Origin: RGIG995 sp045543655
Lineage (GTDB): Bacteria > Bacillota > Clostridia > Oscillospirales > UBA644
NCBI GenBank assembly: GCA_045543655.1
Contig: JAZPXN010000080.1
Span: forward strand, 1 to 12,699
Length of the DNA stretch: 12,699 nucleotides
Direction of reading: 5' to 3'
The position numbers were made by a program, and so were the translations under genes. Within the stretch, counting starts at the first letter, position 1. The number at the start of each line of letters is the position of its first letter. The notes below the pieces were generated by a model. That model had not been told where the DNA came from. It was given only the letters and a program-made list of their open reading frames with translations, and ran no database searches. Positions 1 to 6,906 of this stretch are shown here, in pieces.

Positions 1-90
1 GAAGCGAGACGGATGGGGTTCCGTGGGCGCAAAGGATTCTTTTTCAATTTTCCAATCGGCAAAATACAAGGGCGATGCGTAAACGCCCTG

Positions 91-139
91 CCTCCCCTTA
101 GTAAGGGGAGGTGTCACCGCAGGTGACGGAAGGGATTGA
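91..139 (+). repeat. Palindromic unit R1 (49 bp; inverted copy at 12355-12403)
   Basis: Hairpin 1 is a perfect palindrome: arms CCTCCCCTTA (91-100) and TAAGGGGAGG (102-111) around one G. Hairpin 2 has arms GTCACC (113-118) and GGTGAC (122-127) with loop GCA. The tail is cggaagggattga. All 49 bases are identical, in inverted orientation, to 12355-12403. Confidence 0.9.
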
Positions 140-155
140 CCGACCGTGAGATACT

Positions 156-287
156 TTCCCTCCCCGCCGTTGCCGGTGATGTTTGCCTTGCGGCAAGTGA
201 AGTTGCGGGCAGTGAAGTTTTTCAGACAAAAGTGAAGTTCGCCTTTGGCGAGAGCATTCCCCCTGCGAAACTCCGGACGAAAGAATT
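156..287 (+). repeat. AGTGAAGTT module, copy 1
   Basis: The module carries three direct AGTGAAGTT words at 196-204, 211-219 and 231-239, plus small hairpins TTGCC-TTGC-GGCAA and CGCC-TTT-GGCG. It matches copy 2 (513-645) with only a few substitutions and one extra G in copy 2. An inverted, shorter copy lies at 6907-6993. The 3' end stops at cggacgaaagaatt, that is, inside the loop region of the two-hairpin element complete in copy 2. Function is unknown. Confidence 0.85.
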
Positions 288-311
288 ATTGAACGATGCG
301 CTACTCTTTTA

Positions 312-360
312 CCTCCCCCGTGTAGGGGGAGGGGGACCACGAAGTGGTGGAAGGGTTGTT
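312..360 (+). repeat. Palindromic unit R2
   Basis: Hairpin 1 has arms CCTCCCCC (312-319) and GGGGGAGG (325-332) with loop GTGTA. Hairpin 2 has arms ACCAC (336-340) and GTGGT (344-348) with loop GAA. The tail is ggaagggttgtt. Inverted relatives are at 7021-7070 and 12233-12282. Confidence 0.9.
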
Positions 361-434
361 CCTGCAAAAATGATACTTTCTCAATTTTTCAACTTGCAAT
401 GCGCTATATCAAAGAGCGACGCGCTAAAATTCTG

Positions 435-506
435 CCTTCTCCGGAGCGCCATGCGACGGGGAAGGTGGCTCGCGAAGCGAGACGGATGGGGTTCCGTGGG
501 CGCAAA
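435..506 (+). repeat. Palindromic unit R3
   Basis: Hairpin 1 pairs CCTTCTCC (435-442) with GGGGAAGG (458-465), with one G-T wobble and a 15-nt loop. Hairpin 2 has arms CTCGC (469-473) and GCGAG (477-481) with loop GAA. Bases 474-506 are identical to 1-33, so the window begins inside another copy of this unit. It is preceded by a short word (about 394-425, tgcaatgcgc...caaagagcgacgcgc) that is also found, inverted, next to the unit at 7021-7070. Confidence 0.85.
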
Positions 507-512
507 TGTTAC

Positions 513-645
513 TTCCCTCCCCGCCGAAATCGGTGATGTTTGCCTTGCGGCAAGTGAAGTTGCGGGGCAGTGAAGTTTTTCAGAGAAAAGTGAAGTTCGC
601 CTTTGGCGAGAGCATTCCCCCTGCGAAACTCCGGACGAAAGAATT
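513..645 (+). repeat. AGTGAAGTT module, copy 2
   Basis: This is a near-identical second copy of 156-287, with AGTGAAGTT words at 553-561, 569-577 and 589-597. It runs directly into the two-hairpin element at 632-698, overlapping its first stem. Confidence 0.85.
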
Positions 646-698
646 TCGTCCGCTGCCGCTTTTTCTTTGGTTCTTTCTTGTTCGAGGACAAGAAAGAA
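632..698 (+). repeat. Two-hairpin element E1, upstream of the SulP gene
   Basis: Hairpin I has 9-bp arms CGGACGAAA (632-640) and TTTCGTCCG (644-652) around GAA. An 18-nt spacer ctgccgctttttctttgg follows. Hairpin II then has 11-bp arms TTCTTTCTTGT (671-681) and ACAAGAAAGAA (688-698) around TCGAGG. The same architecture recurs at 3612-3682 and, inverted, at 12089-12154 with different but still complementary arms. There is no T-run after hairpin II, so it is not an ordinary intrinsic terminator. It ends 38 bp before the -35 box of the permease promoter and points the same way. Confidence 0.8.
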
Positions 699-736
699 CG
701 TCGTTCCCCCTGCATCCCGGCACCGTCAATTTACTC

Positions 737-765
737 TTGACAAAATTCGGCAAAAGGTGTATAAT
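737..765 (+). promoter_or_regulatory. Sigma-A promoter of the SulP gene
   Basis: The -35 box is TTGACA (737-742) and the -10 box TATAAT (760-765) with a 17-bp spacer, a perfect match to the vegetative consensus. Transcription would start near 772, leaving a leader of about 60 nt before the GTG start. Confidence 0.9.
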
Positions 766-831
766 AGAAGGCGTTTGCGGCGGAAATTTCTGCCGGAACA
801 AAACGAGAGAAATCATATTGGAGAAACTGCT

Positions 832-2103
832 GTGAAAAAAGAATTTTATCTCACCCCGAAGACCGTCTCGGCCTTGAAGGGGTATAACGGCGCCCGGTTC
901 TTAAAGGATCTGGTGGCCGGATTGATCGTAGCCATCATCGCGCTGCCCCTGTCCATCGCATTGGCGCTGGCCTCCGGGGTGGAGCCGGCCTGCGGAATCT
1001 ATACCGCCATCGCCGCCGGGTTCGTGGTTGCCCTTCTGGGGGGAAGCCGGGTTCAGATTGCCGGGCCGACCGCCGCATTTGCCACCATCGTGGCCGGAGT
1101 CGTGGCCACCCAGGGCATGGACGGGCTGTTTATCGCCACCGTCATGGCCGGGATTTTGTTGATCATCATGGGGCTTTGCAAATTGGGCGGCTTGATTCGC
1201 TATATCCCCGAGACCATCACCGTCGGCTTTACCGGCGGGATCGCCGTCACCATCCTTTTGGGGCAGGTGAAGGATTTCTTCGGCCTCACCTACGCCGCAG
1301 GGGTCAAGCCCGTGGAAACGCTGGAAAAAATCGAGGCCAATCTCGCCGCCGCCGGCTCCTTTTCCTGGCAGGCACTGGTGGTGGGCGCCGTCTGCCTCGC
1401 CATCCTCATCGTCTATCCTAAGGTGGAAAAACGGGTTCCTCCCTCCCTCATCGCCGTGGTGGTGGGCGCCTTGATGGTAGCCTTTCTCCCCGGTTTTCAG
1501 GAGGGCGTTTATACCATCGGCGATCTGTATACCATCCCCTCCGGCCTGCCGAAGGTAGATTTCGGAGCCATGGATTTCAGCCTTTCCAAGATCGTGGCCG
1601 TCATCCCCAACGCCGTGACCATCGCCCTCCTCGCCGGGGTGGAATCCTTGCTGTCCTGCGTGGTGGCCGACGGTATGGTGAAGGATAAGCACAACCCCAA
1701 CGCCGAATTGGTCGCCCAGGGACTGGGGAATATTGCCTCGGTCTTCTTCGGCGGCATCCCCGCCACCGGCGCCATCGCCCGCACCGCCGCTAACGTGAAA
1801 AACGGAGGAACTACCCCCGTGGCCGGCATGGTTCATTCGGTGGTGCTTCTGTTGGTCCTGCTCTTTTTGATGCCCTACGCCGCCCTGATCCCCATGCCCG
1901 CCATCGCCGCCATCCTCTTTATGGTGGCCTATAATATGAGCGAATGGCGCGAATTCGTGGGGATCTGCAAGAAAAAGGACTGGAAGGATATCGTCATCCT
2001 CGTGGTTACCTTCGCCCTGACGGTGATCTTCGATCTCGTCGTCGCCATCGTCGCCGGCCTCGTCATCGCCCTGATCTTCCGCAAGATCAAAAAGCAGGCT
2101 TGA
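832..2103 (+). CDS. SulP-family anion permease lacking a STAS domain
   Basis: This is an integral membrane anion transporter of the SulP (SLC26-like) family. Members carry sulfate, bicarbonate or related anions with H+ or Na+; the substrate cannot be read from the sequence. The 423-residue protein shows the family marks near its N-terminus: PLSIALA at residues 39-45 and QIAGPTAAF at 75-83, then a series of hydrophobic helices up to the end. Typical bacterial SulP proteins are about 500-570 residues with a cytoplasmic C-terminal STAS domain. Here the chain ends with FRKIKKQA straight after the last helix, so the STAS domain is absent, with no sign of a frameshift. I chose GTG at 832 because GGAG (820-823) lies 8 nt upstream and the promoter (737-765) lies inside the longer open frame from 667. 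It is monocistronic, between a consensus promoter and a hairpin terminator. Confidence 0.88.
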   Translation: MKKEFYLTPKTVSALKGYNGARFLKDLVAGLIVAIIALPLSIALALASGVEPACGIYTAIAAGFVVALLGGSRVQIAGPTAAFATIVAGVVATQGMDGLFIATVMAGILLIIMGLCKLGGLIRYIPETITVGFTGGIAVTILLGQVKDFFGLTYAAGVKPVETLEKIEANLAAAGSFSWQALVVGAVCLAILIVYPKVEKRVPPSLIAVVVGALMVAFLPGFQEGVYTIGDLYTIPSGLPKVDFGAMDFSLSKIVAVIPNAVTIALLAGVESLLSCVVADGMVKDKHNPNAELVAQGLGNIASVFFGGIPATGAIARTAANVKNGGTTPVAGMVHSVVLLLVLLFLMPYAALIPMPAIAAILFMVAYNMSEWREFVGICKKKDWKDIVILVVTFALTVIFDLVVAIVAGLVIALIFRKIKKQA

Positions 2104-2150
2104 CCGGGGAGAACGGCGTTCCATCCACCCCTCGCCCACTGCGCGCGAAA

Positions 2151-2186
2151 ACGGAGCAAGAGAAATCTCTTGCTCCGTGATTTTTT
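2151..2186 (+). terminator. Intrinsic terminator after the SulP gene (possibly bidirectional)
   Basis: A 12-bp stem, ACGGAGCAAGAG pairing with CTCTTGCTCCGT, encloses a 4-nt loop and is followed by gatttttt on the plus strand. On the minus strand the same stem is followed by TTTTCG, so it could also end transcription of the convergent gene that stops at 2194. Confidence 0.85.
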
Positions 2187-2193
2187 GGGGAAT

Positions 2194-3417
2194 TTACTTC
2201 TTTTTGCGCAAAAGAAGGCCGCAACCCGGCTCCAGCATCAGATCCGTGCGGGCGCCCCGGCCGTTGGCCAGGCGGGGAGAGACCCAGGACTCCGATTCGG
2301 TGTTATAGGTCTCGATCTCGCCGCCCAAATCGGGGAAGATACGGGTGGGCTTGGTCAGATCCTCGTTCACGACCAACACTGCGGGCGTGCCGTCAAGATC
2401 GGTATAATGACCGACGGCGCAGGCTCCGTCTGCCGAAAATCCCTTCAGCGCCGGGCATTCCGCCACGGATTTTGCCCCTTCCCGCAGGGTTTTGGGATCG
2501 GTAAAATACAAGCCGTTGAATTCCATACCGTATAAAACCGTGCCCAGAGCCAGAATCCGACGGTTGACCTCCTGCAGAAGATACCACACGGGGGTTTTGA
2601 CGGGGATTTCGGAATCGTAATCGTCGGTGGGGCAATACACGTAAAGCCCGCGGGGACGGTAATAGAACCAGCTCAGCGCCCGTGCCCCCGCCGCCAGCGC
2701 CCCGTAGGCCTGCAACGCAAGATTTGGGAAGGTGGGGATCACGCGATCGGCGCGCAGTTGGCAGCAGCTGGCCACGAAATGAAAGGGAAGACCGTATTTT
2801 TTGCAAACGTCAATACATTGAAGCATATTGTTCCAGAATTTTCCCCGGCCGCCGGGCCTGGTAAATTCGTTGGAAAAATGAACCTGGTAATTATCCACGC
2901 TGACGGCGTGGGGATTCACCTCGGCGCAGAAGCGGTCGAGGTATTCCTCGTAGGTCTCGGCCTCCAGCTGAGACAGATCCTTCGCCCCGGCCACGGCGTA
3001 ATTGGGAAGGAGATTGATATGAGTTTGGGTATTGGGACGGATGCGGCGCACGCAATCGGCCAGAACCCGAAGCTCCGGATACAGACTCGCCCCCGGCTCG
3101 TCGGTAATATAAATGGAGAAAACGTCCTCGTCCAAATCCCGCAAGGTCGGTTCTATAGCGGCCTTCAGAGCCTCCGCCGCCTCGTCTGCCGTCATATTTT
3201 TCCGCTGCTGATAGAGAATCGACTTGACAGCCTCGTGGCAGGGCAAAACGCAGAAGACCGTCAGCCCCAGCTTGCGGCAAAGCTCGAAATCCTCCGGCCG
3301 CACGAAGCAGGACGCGTTAAAATTGCATTCCTTGATGCCCGTCAGAAGGGCCTCGAGATCCTCCCCCCGGGAAGACAAAACGCCCCACGGGAAAATGAGA
3401 AAACGATCGTTGTTCAT
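2194..3417 (-). CDS. Glycoside-hydrolase-like TIM-barrel protein, cytoplasmic, family unassigned
   Basis: This 407-residue protein has no signal peptide and no membrane segment. Its first 300 residues read like a beta/alpha-barrel of the GH-A type: alternating hydrophobic strands and helices (LTVFCVLPCH at 52-61, VFSIYITDEPG at 99-109). The Asp-Glu-Pro at 106-108 follows a strand, a position often occupied by an acid/base glutamate in such enzymes, so E107 is a candidate catalytic residue. A second strand-end cluster is VSVDNYQVHF, and the last roughly 100 residues (AVLVVNEDLTKPTRI, GCGLLLRKKK) look like a beta-sandwich of the kind that closes GH-A proteins. I cannot name the family, and substrate is unknown. 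The start is well supported: AGGAGG (3424-3429) lies 6 nt before the ATG, downstream of a consensus promoter. It is single and convergent with the permease gene. Confidence 0.6.
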   Translation of the reverse strand: MNNDRFLIFPWGVLSSRGEDLEALLTGIKECNFNASCFVRPEDFELCRKLGLTVFCVLPCHEAVKSILYQQRKNMTADEAAEALKAAIEPTLRDLDEDVFSIYITDEPGASLYPELRVLADCVRRIRPNTQTHINLLPNYAVAGAKDLSQLEAETYEEYLDRFCAEVNPHAVSVDNYQVHFSNEFTRPGGRGKFWNNMLQCIDVCKKYGLPFHFVASCCQLRADRVIPTFPNLALQAYGALAAGARALSWFYYRPRGLYVYCPTDDYDSEIPVKTPVWYLLQEVNRRILALGTVLYGMEFNGLYFTDPKTLREGAKSVAECPALKGFSADGACAVGHYTDLDGTPAVLVVNEDLTKPTRIFPDLGGEIETYNTESESWVSPRLANGRGARTDLMLEPGCGLLLRKKK

Positions 3418-3423
3418 AGTGTT

Positions 3424-3429
3424 CCTCCT
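3424..3429 (-). promoter_or_regulatory. Shine-Dalgarno AGGAGG of the GH-like gene
   Basis: A perfect AGGAGG lies 6 nt before the ATG at 3417 and fixes that start. Confidence 0.85.
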
Positions 3430-3471
3430 CGCTTTTCAACCTTTCGGAGAACCCGCTCCTCCGTCCCCCTC

Positions 3472-3500
3472 ATTATACCCTACGCCCGCACCTTTGTCAA
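3472..3500 (-). promoter_or_regulatory. Sigma-A promoter of the GH-like gene
   Basis: Read on the minus strand, TTGACA (3500-3495), a 17-bp spacer and TATAAT (3477-3472) form a perfect consensus promoter about 55 bp before the ATG at 3417. Confidence 0.9.
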
Positions 3501-3611
3501 CCCCAAAAACGGCTTTTATTTTTTATGATTTCGGACAGTAGCCAACACCAACGGCGCTGGAGGTGGGGACGAATCCTCTCTTTGGCATAGAGAAATTCCC
3601 CCTGCCCAATT

Positions 3612-3682
3612 CCAACGCAAGCATTGCGTTGGCCTTCGCTTTTTCTTTGGTTCCTTCCGGCCACGTAAAACCGGTCGGGAAG
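3612..3682 (+). repeat. Two-hairpin element E2, upstream of the small lipoprotein gene
   Basis: Hairpin I has arms CCAACGCAA (3612-3620) and TTGCGTTGG (3624-3632) around GCA. The 18-nt spacer ccttcgctttttctttgg differs from that of E1 at only two positions. Hairpin II (3654-3682) is imperfect here: CTTCC pairs with GGAAG and the inner bases pair only with a bulge and a wobble. The preceding attccccctgc is also shared with the sequence before E1. It points toward the gene at 3815, ending about 72 bp before its -35 box. Upstream bases 3555-3585 resemble, in inverted form, the flank of E3. Confidence 0.7.
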
Positions 3683-3754
3683 CCATAAAAACACCTCCGT
3701 TGAAAAAAACCGTCTCCGAAAAATCCGCGGAAGAGAAGAATTTTCGCAACCCCC

Positions 3755-3783
3755 TTGCAATCGGCGAAAAAGTGTGCTATAAT
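3755..3783 (+). promoter_or_regulatory. Sigma-A promoter of the small lipoprotein gene
   Basis: TTGCAA (3755-3760) and TATAAT (3778-3783) are separated by 17 bp, about 32 bp before the ATG at 3815. The expected transcription start is near 3790. Confidence 0.85.
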
Positions 3784-3814
3784 AAGAAGAGAACCGATAA
3801 AGGAGTGCTTGATT

Positions 3815-4285
3815 ATGAAAAAAATTTTGGCCCTGTCGCTGGCCTTGCTGATGATCCTCGCCCTTGTGGCCTGCAACGGGAAGTCCCCCGTCGATCAGAC
3901 CGACGATTCCACCGAATCGGGCGACTACACCGCAAATCTCGACGCCGCCCCCGATAACGGCGATATGAGCGACCCCATCGATTACGCCTGGGGAACCTCC
4001 GATCTGCAAAACACCGTGCCCGAGCCCCCCTTCGAGAATTGGCAGGTGCTGGAATCCGGGGACGCGGTCTGCCGCATGGAATGTGCCTCCGGAGAGCCGG
4101 ACACCACGGTTTTTTACGGTAAATGCAAGGCCTACGAGGGCAATCTGCGGACGATGGGCTTCGTGGAAGCCGACGATTCCAAGGATTATTTCTTCAAGGG
4201 CGTGCATTCCTCCGGCGCTAAGGTGGAATTCAAGTACGGCGACGGCTATTGCTGGCTCACCGTCTACGCCGGCCCCCTCGCCTGA
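3815..4285 (+). CDS. Small secreted lipoprotein, function unknown
   Basis: This 156-residue protein starts with a clear lipoprotein signal: MKK, a hydrophobic stretch of about 14 residues, and the lipobox LVAC with the acylated cysteine at residue 20. It should be anchored to the outer face of the cytoplasmic membrane. An acidic, Asp/Ser/Thr-rich linker (about 26-60) leads to a C-terminal domain of about 95 residues with two regions that look like beta-strands (VLESGDAVCRMEC and VEFKYGDGYCWLTVYAG). Mature-region cysteines occur in AVCRMEC, GKCKAY and GYCWLT. I do not recognise the domain, and a binding or envelope role would be a guess. The ATG at 3815 is preceded by AAAGGAG (3799-3805) with a 9-nt gap, and the promoter lies inside the longer open frame. 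It is monocistronic, with its own promoter and terminator. Confidence 0.8.
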   Translation: MKKILALSLALLMILALVACNGKSPVDQTDDSTESGDYTANLDAAPDNGDMSDPIDYAWGTSDLQNTVPEPPFENWQVLESGDAVCRMECASGEPDTTVFYGKCKAYEGNLRTMGFVEADDSKDYFFKGVHSSGAKVEFKYGDGYCWLTVYAGPLA

Positions 4286-4342
4286 CCGAAAGGCAGTCAC
4301 GATCCCCCAAAAAGCCCATAAAATCAACGAAATTAAACGGCA

Positions 4343-4376
4343 AGAGTGCCGGCCCGAAGGCCGGCACTCTCTTTTT
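4343..4376 (+). terminator. Intrinsic terminator after the small lipoprotein gene
   Basis: A 12-bp perfect stem, AGAGTGCCGGCC (4343-4354) with GGCCGGCACTCT (4359-4370), encloses the stable tetraloop CGAA and is followed by cttttt. On the minus strand there is no good T-run after it. For the convergent GNAT gene ending at 4416, a weak 4-bp stem CCCG-CGGG (4395-4405) followed by TTTTT on the minus strand is the only nearer candidate. Confidence 0.9.
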
Positions 4377-4415
4377 GCGCGAAGAAATTAAAAACCCGGA
4401 TCGGGCCGTCTTTTT

Positions 4416-4949
4416 CTACGCCTCCGGCTTCTCCCGGAGCATATAAACGAGATCCCCCATCCCGGCAGGGGCGGCGTCGGGGAGTATTTCCTCCCGGCGA
4501 AAGCCGCACTTGCGATAGACCGCTTCGGCTCTCGGATTTTCGGAAAAGACCTCCAGGGTCACCTTATCAAGCCCCCAAAAATCGAAGGCGTATTCCAGGG
4601 CGCACCGGGTCATCCAAGTGCCAAGTCCCCGGTTGCGGTGAGCAGGGGAAAAGATACAAATGCGGTAATTGCAAGCATTTGCGGCCTCGTCATACTCGTT
4701 CAGCACGCTCTCCCCCAGGATTTTGCCGTCGGGGGAGATCAGCAAAAAATCCGCCCGGTCATTCCGGTCAATGCAGGAAAGAAAGAAGGGGATCACCTCA
4801 TCCCGGGAGAAGGAGCGGCTCCCCGTCAAGCGGAGGGATTCCTCGTCCGGCGCCGCAAAGCCGGCCTCAAAATAGGCTTCCGCCTCTTCCGGACGGCCGA
4901 TGCGCAGGGTATATCCCTCAAATTCCCGGATAAAATCACGCTTCCCCAC
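4416..4949 (-). CDS. GNAT-family N-acetyltransferase (RimJ/RimL-like)
   Basis: This 177-residue enzyme should transfer an acetyl group from acetyl-CoA to an amine; the substrate is unknown. The GNAT core is clear: a strand with NYRICIFS, then the acetyl-CoA pyrophosphate loop RNRGLG at residues 105-110 (the R/Q-x-x-G-x-G/A motif), and the final ENPRAEAVYRKCGF at 137-150, typical of the RimJ/RimL and SpeG-like branch in which the C-terminal strand follows the Asn-rich turn. The start is GTG at 4949, only 3 nt after the stop of the kinase gene, with GGAAGG inside the end of that gene 7 nt upstream; translation is probably coupled. It is the last gene of the cca-kinase-GNAT run. Confidence 0.85.
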   Translation of the reverse strand: MGKRDFIREFEGYTLRIGRPEEAEAYFEAGFAAPDEESLRLTGSRSFSRDEVIPFFLSCIDRNDRADFLLISPDGKILGESVLNEYDEAANACNYRICIFSPAHRNRGLGTWMTRCALEYAFDFWGLDKVTLEVFSENPRAEAVYRKCGFRREEILPDAAPAGMGDLVYMLREKPEA

Positions 4950-4952
4950 GGC

Positions 4953-5543
4953 TCAGCCTTCCAGAAGGGCTTCGATCTGCCTTGCGAGGGCTTCGGGATC
5001 GATGGTTGAGGGGTCGGTGGCGTCCAGATCGATGCGGGGGGCGTTGATGCGGAATTCCGCCATGCCCATTTCCTCGAAAACCTCCCGGAACAACTCCCGG
5101 CGCATGGTCTTCGGCACGTCGCCGGGGGCAGGGGGATAAACGTCCCACAGCTCGTTGACGGGATCCCGCTGATGATTGGCGTCCCGCTCCACGTAGCGCC
5201 GATGCAAAACGTCCGGATCCCCGTCCAGAAAGACCATCACGCAGCGGCACCCGGTGGAATCCACCAGATCCTGCACCTGCCCGGTCATGGAGGGGTCGAA
5301 ATTGTTGACGATGAGCAGGGAAGTGCCGCTCTGCAGAATATTTTTGGCGCATCGCAGCAGGATGGCGTTGGCCACCACGTCGGCAACCGCCCGGTCCTCC
5401 AGATTGCGATAGCCCTGGATTTTGTACATTTCTTCCTTGATTTCGTCCTTTTCCAGCAGGGGCATCCCAAAGCGGGCGGCCAATTTTTTGGAAAGGGTGG
5501 TTTTTCCGGTGGCGGGCATCCCCGCAACGATGATCAGATCCAT
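4953..5543 (-). CDS. P-loop AAA-type small-molecule or nucleic-acid kinase (AAA_33-like)
   Basis: This 196-residue protein has a Walker A loop right at the N-terminus, GMPATGKTT at residues 8-16, typical of small zeta-toxin/adenylylsulfate-kinase-like P-loop kinases. The following LEKDEIKEEM segment provides the acidic residue usually found after the second strand. A strand ending in D (LLIVNNFD) and an arginine-rich lid (HRRYVERDANHQRD) follow. The phosphate acceptor cannot be told. There is no antitoxin-like partner, so a toxin role is not suggested. The ATG at 5543 is preceded by AAGGAG (5554-5549), which overlaps the TAA stop of the cca gene. The 9-bp gap upstream and 3-bp gap downstream show an operon. 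Confidence 0.8.
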   Translation of the reverse strand: MDLIIVAGMPATGKTTLSKKLAARFGMPLLEKDEIKEEMYKIQGYRNLEDRAVADVVANAILLRCAKNILQSGTSLLIVNNFDPSMTGQVQDLVDSTGCRCVMVFLDGDPDVLHRRYVERDANHQRDPVNELWDVYPPAPGDVPKTMRRELFREVFEEMGMAEFRINAPRIDLDATDPSTIDPEALARQIEALLEG

Positions 5544-5552
5544 AAAAACTCC

Positions 5553-6869
5553 TTATTTTTTGGAAAGAAGGCTCAAGAGAGCCGTTTTTTCATTTTCAAC
5601 GCGGCCGTCCATGACCGCTTCCAACAAAAATTTCAGCCTCTCGCCGATCTCCCGGCCCCGGTAGCCCAGGTCCTGCAGATCGTGGCCGTCGACCGCCAGA
5701 TCCTTCAGAGAAAAACATTGCTTTTCTGCCAGAATTTCTTCGGCAAGGGCTTCCAAAGTATCATATATCGCCTGCCGATACCGATATTCCGGGGCTTGTG
5801 CCCGATTATCGGCCCGCATCAAGGCGATGAGATCGAAAAATCCCTCCGCGCCCAGCTTATTCAACTTTCGGCGCAGGGCGGCGGGGGTGGGCTCGATGGG
5901 GGCGTCGTGGTGCCGGATGAGGGTGACGACGGCGGTACGGGTGTCGTTATCGAAGCGCAGGCGGCGCAGAATTTCGTTGGTCATTTCGGCGGAGCGGGGG
6001 GCGTGGCCGTAAAAATGGCCGGTGCCGGTCTCGTCGGCGGAATAGCAGGCCGGCTTTGCAATATCGTGAAAAAATGCGGCAACCCGAAGGGTTTCCACCG
6101 GGGGGACGGCGGCGGTGGCGTGGGCGAGGTGGGTATAAACGTCGTGGACGTGGTGAAAATTGTGCTGATCAAAGCCCACGGCGGGCAGAATTTCGGGCAA
6201 AAATACGCCGAGAATCTGCCAATATTCCATCAGGACGGACAAAACGTTTTCGCCGCAGAGCAATTTGACAAATTCCTCCCGGATGCGCTCGGCAGAGACC
6301 AATTTCAGCCGATCCCGCAAGGCGAAGGCCGCCTTGCCGGAGGCCTCCTCCAAGGGAAAGCCCAGCACGGAGGAAAAGCGGAGGCCCCGCAAAATGCGCA
6401 GAGCGTCTTCGGTAAAGCGCCGCTCCGGATCCCCAACGCACCGCAAAACCCCTTGTTTCAGATCGTCCGCGCCGCCGAAGGGGTCGACGATTCCTGTATC
6501 CGGAGACCAGGCGATGGCGTTGACGGTAAAATCCCGCCGGGCAAGATCCTCCTTCAGCGAGCGGGTGAAGGTGACGGCGTCGGGGTGGCGGCCGTCGGCG
6601 TAATCGCCGTCCACCCGATAGGTGGTGACCTCTACGGGCAGGCCGTCCCAGAGAACGGTGACGGTGCCGTGCTTCCGCCCGGTCTCGACGACGGGGCAAT
6701 CGGGGAAGACCTTTAACGTTTCCTCCGGCAAAGCGGAGGTGGTGGCGTCGTAATCGTGAGCTGCAACACCGCGCAAATAATCACGGACGCAACCGCCCAC
6801 GAGAAATACTTCGTAACCGTGGGATTTCAAGCGGTTCAACACCGCCAATGCTCTTTCATCGATTTGCAA
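5553..6869 (-). CDS. cca: CCA-adding tRNA nucleotidyltransferase with HD domain
   Basis: This class II enzyme adds or repairs the 3'-CCA of tRNAs from CTP and ATP. With a TTG start it has 438 residues. Visible in order: GGCVRD at 25-30, the metal-binding DYD at 39-41 in HDYDATTS, RRDFTVNAIAW at 111-121 (nucleotide selection), IVDPFGG, FTEDALRILRGLRF at 152-165, and an HD-type domain with FFHDIAKP near 266-273. The TTG at 6869 is chosen because GAGGTGA (6881-6875) is an excellent Shine-Dalgarno 5 nt upstream. GTG at 6878 has no such site. The open frame extends to an ATG at 6929, but those extra residues (MKFAFGESPPPPPH) merely translate the neighbouring repeat and should not be annotated. It heads the cca-kinase-GNAT run; I see no promoter between it and the repeats, so it may be read through from serS. 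Confidence 0.92.
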   Translation of the reverse strand: MQIDERALAVLNRLKSHGYEVFLVGGCVRDYLRGVAAHDYDATTSALPEETLKVFPDCPVVETGRKHGTVTVLWDGLPVEVTTYRVDGDYADGRHPDAVTFTRSLKEDLARRDFTVNAIAWSPDTGIVDPFGGADDLKQGVLRCVGDPERRFTEDALRILRGLRFSSVLGFPLEEASGKAAFALRDRLKLVSAERIREEFVKLLCGENVLSVLMEYWQILGVFLPEILPAVGFDQHNFHHVHDVYTHLAHATAAVPPVETLRVAAFFHDIAKPACYSADETGTGHFYGHAPRSAEMTNEILRRLRFDNDTRTAVVTLIRHHDAPIEPTPAALRRKLNKLGAEGFFDLIALMRADNRAQAPEYRYRQAIYDTLEALAEEILAEKQCFSLKDLAVDGHDLQDLGYRGREIGERLKFLLEAVMDGRVENEKTALLSLLSKK

Positions 6870-6874
6870 CTTTT

Positions 6875-6881
6875 TCACCTC
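6875..6881 (-). promoter_or_regulatory. Shine-Dalgarno GAGGTGA deciding the TTG start of cca
   Basis: GAGGTGA matches seven consecutive bases of the anti-Shine-Dalgarno complement and lies 5 nt before TTG 6869-6867. It overlaps the alternative GTG at 6878, which argues against that start. Confidence 0.7.
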
Positions 6882-6906
6882 GATTCGATGGGGAGGGGGA
6901 GGGGGA

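Larger units (their letters stand above)
1..735. repeat. Intergenic repeat mosaic, left end
   Basis: This stretch has no credible gene. It is built of repeat modules that recur elsewhere in the window: a partial unit at 1-33 matching 474-506 exactly, a palindromic unit at 91-139, two copies of a module with three AGTGAAGTT words (156-287 and 513-645), further palindromic units at 312-360 and 435-506, and a two-hairpin element at 632-698. Open frames that cross it only translate the repeats, giving the same peptide (AFGESIPPAKLRTKE) twice. The first AGTGAAGTT module stops inside what would be the loop of the two-hairpin element, while the second continues through it, so the modules have been joined and cut independently. 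Confidence 0.9.

Noticed and set aside
136..573. Plus-strand open frame of 145 codons, and a similar one at 506-835
   Set aside because: Both translate the intergenic repeats, contain the same repeat-encoded peptide twice and have no suitable ribosome binding site. They are not genes.
91..706. A possible CRISPR array among the left-end repeats
   Set aside because: The repeats are of unequal length and spacing, differ in sequence, appear in both orientations across the window, and there are no cas genes.
901..2139. Long minus-strand open frame of 412 codons opposite the permease gene
   Set aside because: It is antisense to a well-supported membrane protein, and its composition (very rich in G, D and H) is the expected shadow of GC-rich codons.
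2891..2899. A DnaA-box-like TTATCCACG
   Set aside because: It is a single occurrence inside a coding region with no cluster of similar boxes or A/T-rich unwinding region, so it is no evidence for an origin here.
4953..5543. Zeta-toxin-like reading of the P-loop kinase
   Set aside because: The Walker A position fits, but there is no adjacent antitoxin-sized gene and the gene sits inside a housekeeping run with cca.
5172..6716. Plus-strand open frame of 514 codons
   Set aside because: It runs antisense across the kinase and cca genes, whose motifs are unmistakable, and shows no domain of its own.
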